64,000 nt of DNA from Musa acuminata AAA Group (lineage: Eukaryota > Streptophyta > Magnoliopsida > Zingiberales > Musaceae): positions 12,913,001 to 12,977,000 of the forward strand of contig NC_088356.1 in NCBI RefSeq assembly GCF_036884655.1, in the 5' to 3' direction. The position numbers and the translations under genes were made by a program. Under the pieces are notes generated by a model. The model searched no databases and was not told the origin of the DNA. It was given only the letters and a program-made list of their open reading frames with translations. Positions within the stretch are counted from its first letter, which is position 1. Every line of letters starts with the position of its first letter. Below are positions 55,870-64,000 of this stretch, piece after piece.

Positions 55870-58474
55870 TGTTAGGATCGAGAGCACTAAGAGGGGGGGA
55901 GGGGGTGAATTAGTGCAGCGGAAATCTTTCAGCGATTAAAAACGAAAGCTGCGTTCGTTCGATAAAAACTATTTTAATGCAAAAGCCAATTCTAAGATTA
56001 CTTATGATTAAGTGCAGTTTATGTCTAAACACAGTTTGCGTCTAAGCGCAATTTATGCAGTTTGCAGTTTGCGTCTAAATGCAGATTGCGTCTAAGCGCA
56101 GTTTGCATCTAAGCGCAGTTTGCGTCTAAGCTCAGATTGCGTTTAAGCGCAGTTTGCGTCTAAGCGCAGTTTACGTCTAAACTCAGATTGCGTCTAAGCG
56201 CAGTTTGCGTCTAAGCGCAGATTGCGTTTAAGCGCAGTTTGCGTCTGAGCGCAGTTTACGTCTAAGATCAGATTGCGTCTGAGCGTAGTGCAGTTTACGT
56301 CTAAACGCAGTTTTACGTCTAAACATAGTTTTACGTCTAAACGTAGTTTTACGTCTAAACGCAGTTTGCGTCTAAACGCAGTTTTACGTCTAAACGTAGT
56401 TTTACGTCTAAACGCAGTTTACGTCTAAACGCAGTTTTACGTCTAAACGTAGTTTTATGTTTAAAAGTAGTTTACGTCTAAAACACAGTTTTACGTCTAA
56501 GCAGAATCAAGACGTAAACGTAAACTGCAAAGAAACTTGTTCGCAGAAATCAGTTTGCAGTTATAAACAGAATCAAGACGTAAACGTAAACTGCAAAGAA
56601 ACTCGTTCGCAGAAATCAGTTTGCAGTTATAAACAGAATCAAGACGTAAACGTAAACTGCAAAGAAACTCGTTCGTAAAAGCGCAGAAGACAGTTTACAG
56701 TTATAAATAGAATCAAAACGTAAGTGTAAACCGTAATGTAGAGATCGTACGAAAACACCGATTTACGTCTGGATGCAGATTTGAAAAGAACAGAACTTAG
56801 AAACTTGTTCGTAAAAGCGCAGAGAGCAGTAGCTATGTAGGAGGTTTGCAGTAATGATAAAGTGCTCAAAATGAAAGCAAACCAGAGATTTATAGTGGTT
56901 CGGTCAGTCTTGACCTACTCCACTTTTGGCTTCCTCCACCGACGAGGTCACCGACGTCAACTAGAAGCCTTCCTTCAATAGGCGAAGGCCAACTACCCTC
57001 TTACAGATTCACTCCTTTTGACGGGCTTAGGAGACAACCCTTACAGAAGTTTTCTCTCCTCTCTTTACAACTCAAACTTGAAGAATAGAAAGAGGAGAAC
57101 TAGCAGTTTTGAGCTCTAAGAAACACAGAAAGATAGCAAGATTTCGAGTGTGTGTTCTCTGCTTTCAGTGCTGAATGGGTGGGGTATTTATAGGCCCCAA
57201 CCCAGTTCAAATTTGGAGCTCAAAACGATCAAATCCCGGAATTCCGGGATCAGGCGGTTGCACCTCCTGACTGGAGAGGTTGCACCGCCTGGCAGAGCTC
57301 GAAGACTGAGCCCAGGCGGTGCCACCTCTTGACTGAGGCGGTTGCACCTCTCTGCCAGAGCTCGAAGACCGAGCTCAGGCGGTGCCACCTCTCTGTCAGG
57401 GAGGTTGCACCGCCCAGTCTTGCTCGAAGACTGAGCTCAGGCGGTGCCACCTCCTGGCTGGGGAGGTTGCACCGCCCAGTCTCGCTGGGAGGCTTAGCCC
57501 AGGCGGTGCCACCTCCTGGCTGGGGCGGTGCCACCTCTTTCACTATTTCAGCTCACTTGGTTTGGCTCCAAACTTGGCCCAAACCAGTCCGAACTTGGGC
57601 CTAATTGGCCCCTACTTGGGTTATAGGATTAACACCTAATCCTAACCCTAATTAATGTGCTAACTATGATTTTAAAGACATTTTCTAAGCTATTACAAAG
57701 TCCGCAAGTCAAGACTTCTTCTGGCGAGCTTCCGGCAAACTTCCGGCGGTCTTCCGATGAACTCTCGGAAACCATTCTGCGGACTCCCGCCAAGCTCCTA
57801 GACTTCACGATTTGTTCTTAGTGAGTTCCAACGAGCTTCTTCGGCAAGCTCCGATCTTTCTCGGCGAGCTCCGCGAACTCCCAACGAACCTTCCGGCGAG
57901 CTTCCGAAAAACCCTTCGGCAAGCTCCCAACTCATTCTCGGCTAGTTCCGGTAGCATTCCCGACGAACCTTCGGACTTCCGTCGAACTCTCGAACTCGCA
58001 ACAAATCCTTCGCGCTTGACTCCGACACTTTGTTTCGCTTTATGTCTTCATCGTTATCATAGTTAATCCTGCACAATTAAAACAAAACTTCGATCGAGAC
58101 AATTAATCCTAAGCAATTAACCAAGTTGTCCGGCATGTCATTGGTCCCTCGACGCTTCGTCTGATTCTTCGGCGCATCGTCCTCTCCTGCGGCCTATTGC
58201 CCAATCGGCCAGTTGACTCCGCAACTCCGATATCCTTGGCATAATAACCGCTCTTCTTGGCCCGATGCCCGAGTCCACGGCCCGAAGCCTTCTGTCGATA
58301 CGTCGACCGATCCACCGGCCCGACGTCCAATCTTCTGACATGTTCCTCCGGTACAACATGATGTTCCTGCTTTAATTGTCTCATCCTGATCAAAGCATCC
58401 TGCGTCACTTAAAACGCATATTAAATCATAAACATATATCAAGTAGTTTCATCATCAAAATACGAGATTCAACA
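55870..58474 (-). repeat. Right (5') LTR of NA2
   Basis: 2605 bases matching 50152-52759 with the same arrays (17-18 bp units about 56005-56510; TATA on minus near 57193-57185). Confidence 0.9.
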
Positions 58475-59190
58475 CCTAAAGACTCCAAAAGAAAGGGCGA
58501 ACATAGATATGATACCTTATGCCTCAGCAATAGGGTCTATCATGTATGTCATGCTAGGTACTATGCCTGATATAGCACATGCTCTGAGTGTCACGAGTAG
58601 GTATTAGGCGGATCTAGGCTTGGAACATTGGAAAGCAGTAAAGTGTATCCTTAAGTACTTGAGAAGGACTAAGGATCTTTTACAACTATATGAAGGTAGT
58701 ATCCTTAAGGTTGAAGGCTACACAGACTCAAGTTTTCAGTCTGATGTCGATAATAGCAAGTCAAATTTGGGGTACGTGTACACCTTGAATGGAGGAGTAG
58801 TGTGCTTGAAGAGTTCCAAGCAAGATACTACTGCTGACTCAATCACAGAGGTGGAGTATATTGTTGTATCAGATGCAGCAAAGGAGGGAGTCTGGATGAA
58901 GAAGTTCATCACAGATTTGGGAGTTGTGCCGGATAGCGAGATGCCGACTTCTTTATATTGCGACAACTAGGGGGCAATTACTCAAATAAGAGAACCCGGG
59001 TCTCATCAGAAGTGCTCTGAGGAGGTTCCACCTTATCAAAGAGATCGTAACCCGAGGAGATGTAGCAGTGGAAAGAGTTCCATCCGAAGATAATATTGCA
59101 GGTCCACTGACAAAGCTGTTGTCTCATATTGACTTTGAGCGTCATAGGGGTCTGATGGGGATCAGACACATAGGTGATTGACTTTAGGTC
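58475..59190 (+). pseudogene. RNase H end of E1 pol, right of NA2
   Basis: Resumes CCTAAAGACTCC. Frame 58620-58970 has EHWKAVKCILKYLRRTKDLL, VEGYTDSSFQSDVD and SITEVEYIVVSDAAKEGVW; a stop replaces part of DNYGA. The same frameshift as in E2 follows SHQK. The end blocks, TKLLSH and GIRHIGD, lead into the PPT. Confidence 0.85.
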
Positions 59191-59201
59191 AAGTGGGAGA
59201 T

Positions 59202-60792
<1,591 letters not shown>

Positions 60793-61053
60793 ACCACTTG
60801 GCGACCGAGCGCTCAGGCGATGCTACCGTCGGTTCTGGCGGTGCCACTACTGGCATGCCAAGAAAGAGAAAGAAAAAATTTCTTTCCTCCCTCCTTTTGT
60901 TTTTCAGAGGTGTTTGGCTCAAGATAGGATAGGATCTTGGATTGCACTTTAATATGTCATTTGAAATCGAAAGAGAAGGAAGAAATCAAATCCACGAAAA
61001 AATGGAAAGAGGATGAAAAACTTTTCGAAAAATACATTCAAACAAGCTTATTC
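60793..61053 (-). other. Short LTR-like or 3' UTR fragment next to SIRE-like pol
   Basis: Contains CTCAGGCGATGCTACC and TCTGGCGGTGCCACTAC, words like the AGGCGGTGCCACC arrays of the NA1/NA2 LTRs, then AG-rich DNA. Possibly a relic of the LTR of the pol copy to the right. Confidence 0.4.
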
Positions 61054-63427
61054 TCAGGGACAATTTAACATGCCTAGTTCCCTTCTAATGAATTCAAATA
61101 GGTCTTCATTTAAGGCTTTTGTAAAAATGTTTGCTAATTAATACTTTGTATCAATAAACTCTAGAATGACATTATTGTTAAGGACATGATCGCATATGAA
61201 ATGATGCCTAACGTCGATATGCTTAGTTCTAGAGTGTTGAATTAGATTTTTAGTAAGACATATGGCACTTGTATTATCACATTTTATGGAAATGTTTTTC
61301 ATGTAAATTTTATAGTCTTCTAATGTATTCTTCATCCAAACAACTTGTGCACAACATGCACTTGCAGCAATGTATTCGGCTTCCACCGTAGATAGTGCAA
61401 CTGAGTTTTGTTTCTTGGAAGTCCAAGAAATAAGTGCATGTCCTAAAAATTGACATGTTCCATATGTACATTTTCTATCTATCCTACATCTGCCAAATCG
61501 ACATCTGCATAAGCTATTAAATCAAATTTATCGGATTTCGGATACCACAATCCTAAATTAGGAGTTCCTTTAATATATCTAAATATTCTTTTAACACTCT
61601 TAAGATGAGATAATTTAGGATTAGATTGAAACATAGTGCAAAGTCCTATACTAAACATGATATCCGGTCTAGTCGAGGTGAGATAAAGTATACTACATAT
61701 CATTCCCCTATACGTTTTTCGATCGAAATTCTCACCATTTTCATCCATATCTAACTTCGTCGAAGTACTCATAGGAGTGTTTATCGCTTTTGAACCATCC
61801 ATGTTAAATCGTTTTAACAATTCTAATGTATATTTAGATTGATTAAGAAATATACCATCACTAAGTTATTTAATTTATAATCCTAAAAAGAAAGTTAATT
61901 CACCCATTAGACTCATTTTAAATTCATGACTCATACACTTAGCAAATGATTCACATAATGATTTATCCGAAGAACCAAAAATAATATCGTCAACATAAAT
62001 TTGCACAATATGAAAATTATTTTCAAAGTGTTTGATAAACAATATAGTATCAACCTTGCCTTGGTAAAATTATTTAAAATAAGAAAGGAACTAAGTCTTT
62101 CATACCAAGCTCTTGGAGCTTATTTCAAGCCATAGAGAGCCTTAGTCAGTTTGAATACATGATTAGGAAGAAGAGAATTTTTAAATCCGGGAGGTTGTTC
62201 GACATATACTTCTTCGGAAATAAAACCATTCAAGAAGACATTTTTGACATCCATTTGAAATAGTTTAAAATTATTACTACTAGCATAGGCAAGGAGCATC
62301 CTAATGGCTTCTAATCTTGTCACAGGAGCGAAGGTTTCTTTGTAGTCGATACCTTTTTTTTGGTTGAAACCTTTGGCCACGAATCTAGCCTTATTTCTAA
62401 CCACGATACCGCATTCGTCTTGCTTGTTTCAAAAGACCCATTTAGTACCAATGACTAAATGGTCACTAGGTCTAGGAATAAGCTTACATACCTCATTCCT
62501 CTCAAATTGGTTCAATTCCTCTTGCATTGCAATAACCCAAGAATCATCTTTCAAGGCCTCGTCAATGCATTTAGGTTCGATTTGAGAAAGGAAGGTGGCA
62601 TTAGCACAAAAATTCTTGAAGGAAGAATGAGTTTGAACCCCTTTTGATGTACCTCCTAGAATTAGCTCTTTTGCATGAGCATCTACATATTTCCATTCCT
62701 TAGGTAAAGAAGAAGATGCATCCAAGTTTCTATTTTGAGGAGGGGGTTTATTTAAATTTAAAATTTCAAAATCAATATCATCATCAAAATCATTTTTATT
62801 TAACTCAAAATTTTCATTGAAAACTACATGAATAGACTTTTCTATAACTAAGGTTCTTTTGTTAAAAACACGAAAAACCTTAGAAACAAAAGAGTAACCA
62901 AGAAAGGTGCCTTCATCAGATTTGGCATCAAATTTTTCTAAAGCATCCTTTAAAATAAAGCATTTGCAATCGAAAACTTTAAAATAAGAAACATTTGGTT
63001 TTTTATTATTCCATAATTCATAGGGAGTTTTTGATAGAGACGGTCTTATTAAAACCCTATTCATGATGTAGCAAGCCGTATTCACAAAGTTCTTGCCATT
63101 TCTTGTAGGTTTCTATTTTTTCTTTTAACTACTCCATTTTGTTGAGGATTTCTTGGAGTAGAGAAGTTGTGGTTATATCCATTAACTTCACAAAAACTTT
63201 GGAAGTCACGGTTTTGAAATTCGCCACCATGATTACTCCGAATTGATGAAATCATGAAGCCTTTTTCGTTTTGAGTGAATTTATAAAATTTAGAGAAACA
63301 TTTGAAACAATCACTTTTGTGAGCCAAGAAATAGGTCCAAGTGTATCTAGTATAGTCATTTACAATTACAAAAGCATATTTGCTTCCTCCTAGACTTGTC
63401 GTGTCAATTGGTCCAAATAAGTCCAAA
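61054..63427 (-). pseudogene. SIRE/Maximus-like pol (integrase to RNase H), reverse, broken
   Basis: Minus strand from the right: integrase 63426-63082 (MDLFGPIDTTSLGGSKYAFV, SSIRSNHGGEF, PRNPQQNGVVKRKNRNLQEM; the catalytic Glu of the VERKNR motif is Lys), integrase C-terminus and RT start 63085-62429 (KTPYELWNNKKPNVSYFKVF), RT 62404-62120 ([20 protein letters not shown]), YVDDIIFGSS near 62007, 61820-61479 (TRPDIMFSIGLCTMFQSNPK), RNase H 61386-61138 (MEAEYIAASACCAQVVWMKN) and the end block to about 61054 (RRELGM). Frameshifts and stops separate the pieces. The right end is cut by the TRIM-like element. It is the type of pol that could have moved NA1 and NA2. Confidence 0.85.
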
Positions 63428-64000
63428 TGTCACGACCCGAGTCTGATAAGCCAGCCAATAACTTCATTTTGGTCCTTCAACCACGAACCAAAATACTTAA
63501 GCGCGAGTTAACGTAGTACACTCATCAGGCCCATATAAGCTAATCATACACATTGCCCACTTCTGATGTAGGACTAATGGGATGTTACAATATCCCCAAC
63601 TCAATTAGCTTGACGTCCTCGTTAAGGTCCAACATATCCTAGATCGAACTCTAGCATAGTGAATGTGAGGATTAACCCAGTGGTGGCTCCACGCCGTGAT
63701 GAGTTCTTTGACTCCATCCACGGGTAGCCCTTTCCTACTCGAGCCTTGTCACCCTGCCCAAATACTAGATCGGCTCTGATACCAAATGTCACGACCTGAG
63801 TCTGATGAGTTAACTACGTTAACTCTCGCTTAAGCATTTTGGTCTGTGGTTGAAGGACCAAAATGGAGTTATTGGCCTATTTCGATGTGGGACTAATGAG
63901 ATGTTATAATATCCCCAACTCAATTAGCTTGACGTCCTCATTAAGGTCCAATATATCCTAGATCGAACCCTAGCATAGTGCATGTGAGGATTAACCCAGT
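63428..64000 (-). mobile_element. TRIM-like short LTR element, cut by the window edge
   Basis: Two copies of a TGTCACGACC-starting repeat (63428 and 63787) enclose about 100 bases that end in GGCTCTGATACCAAA, the complement of a TGGTATCAGAGCC primer-binding site touching the right LTR. No coding sequence fits between them. LTR length is about 250-270 bases; the right one is incomplete at 64000. Inserted in SIRE-like pol. The left LTR's inner end is not precisely fixed. Confidence 0.7.
63883..63894 (-). promoter_or_regulatory. snRNA-type USE in the TRIM-like LTR
   Basis: Complement reads AGTCCCACATCG, an exact match to the plant snRNA upstream element. The left LTR has AGTCCTACATCA at 63575-63564 with TTATATGGG about 25 bases downstream on the same strand. 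The right LTR lacks the TATA-bearing segment. Confidence 0.5.

Larger units (their letters stand above)
50152..58474 (-). mobile_element. NA2: gag-only SIRE-like element with 2.6 kb LTRs (TR-GAG type)
   Basis: Reverse oriented. Left LTR 50152-52759, PPT complement at 52760-52780, non-coding internal DNA, gag 54905-55819 (minus), PBS complement GCTCTGATACCA at 55856-55867, right LTR 55870-58474. Perfect target duplication CCTAA at 50147-50151 and 58475-58479, inside RT of E1. The internal region is only 3.1 kb and carries no protease, integrase or RT, so it must be mobilised in trans. The LTRs look nearly identical over 2.6 kb, making this the youngest insertion in the stack. Confidence 0.95.

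Overview
The window looks like a heterochromatic, retrotransposon-packed stretch of a plant nuclear genome. Its one apparently intact cellular gene is a spliced R2R3-MYB. The rest is mostly Ty1-copia elements, whose primer-binding sites match the 3' end of plant initiator tRNA-Met (TGGTATCAGAGCC). Angela-like and SIRE/Maximus-like copia elements together with AT-rich filler would suit a monocot such as the banana family, but that is inference from element types only.

Layout. 1-4725: reverse-oriented, decayed copia element A. 5350-5798: exon relics of a MAK/MHK-type protein kinase. 6384-8782: a compact copia derivative encoding one 521-codon ORF from which integrase and reverse transcriptase have been removed. 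9432-11140: a fold-back element with inverted ends of over 300 bp enclosing a patatin-like phospholipase fragment. 13.84-17.45 kb: copia element D with most of its RT missing. 17.5-18.4 kb: a possible truncated transcription unit with a heat-shock-type promoter. 18.8-19.8 kb: a duplicated ~288 bp segment with a solo LTR between the copies. 19832-22953: the MYB gene (three exons, minus strand), whose first-exon start is tandemly duplicated to form an upstream ORF.

24.6-60.8 kb is a nested stack. Element C (24602-30881, related to A) is cut by a reverse solo LTR of the Angela-like family (28306-29929) and by NA1, a gag-only SIRE-like element (30882-35296). NA1 lost its 3' end and joins, within a 4-bp GATA overlap, the Angela-like element E1 (35293-60792). 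The 5' LTR of E1 was hit by a full second copy, E2 (36014-44616, target duplication CGTAG). Its pol was hit by NA2 (50152-58474, target duplication CCTAA), a second gag-only element with 2.6 kb LTRs. 61054-63427 is a reverse SIRE-like pol, and 63428-64000 is a short TRIM-like element cut by the window edge.

No element in the window encodes an undamaged full gag-pol. The gag-only elements, and the deletion derivatives that keep LTRs, PBS and PPT, would have depended on enzymes supplied in trans. Notable points: two unrelated LTR families carry the plant snRNA-gene upstream element (AGTCCCACATCG) ahead of a TATA box; E1 and E2 share four evenly spaced small hairpins in the leader; the MYB has a self-derived upstream ORF; and the fold-back element carries a gene fragment.
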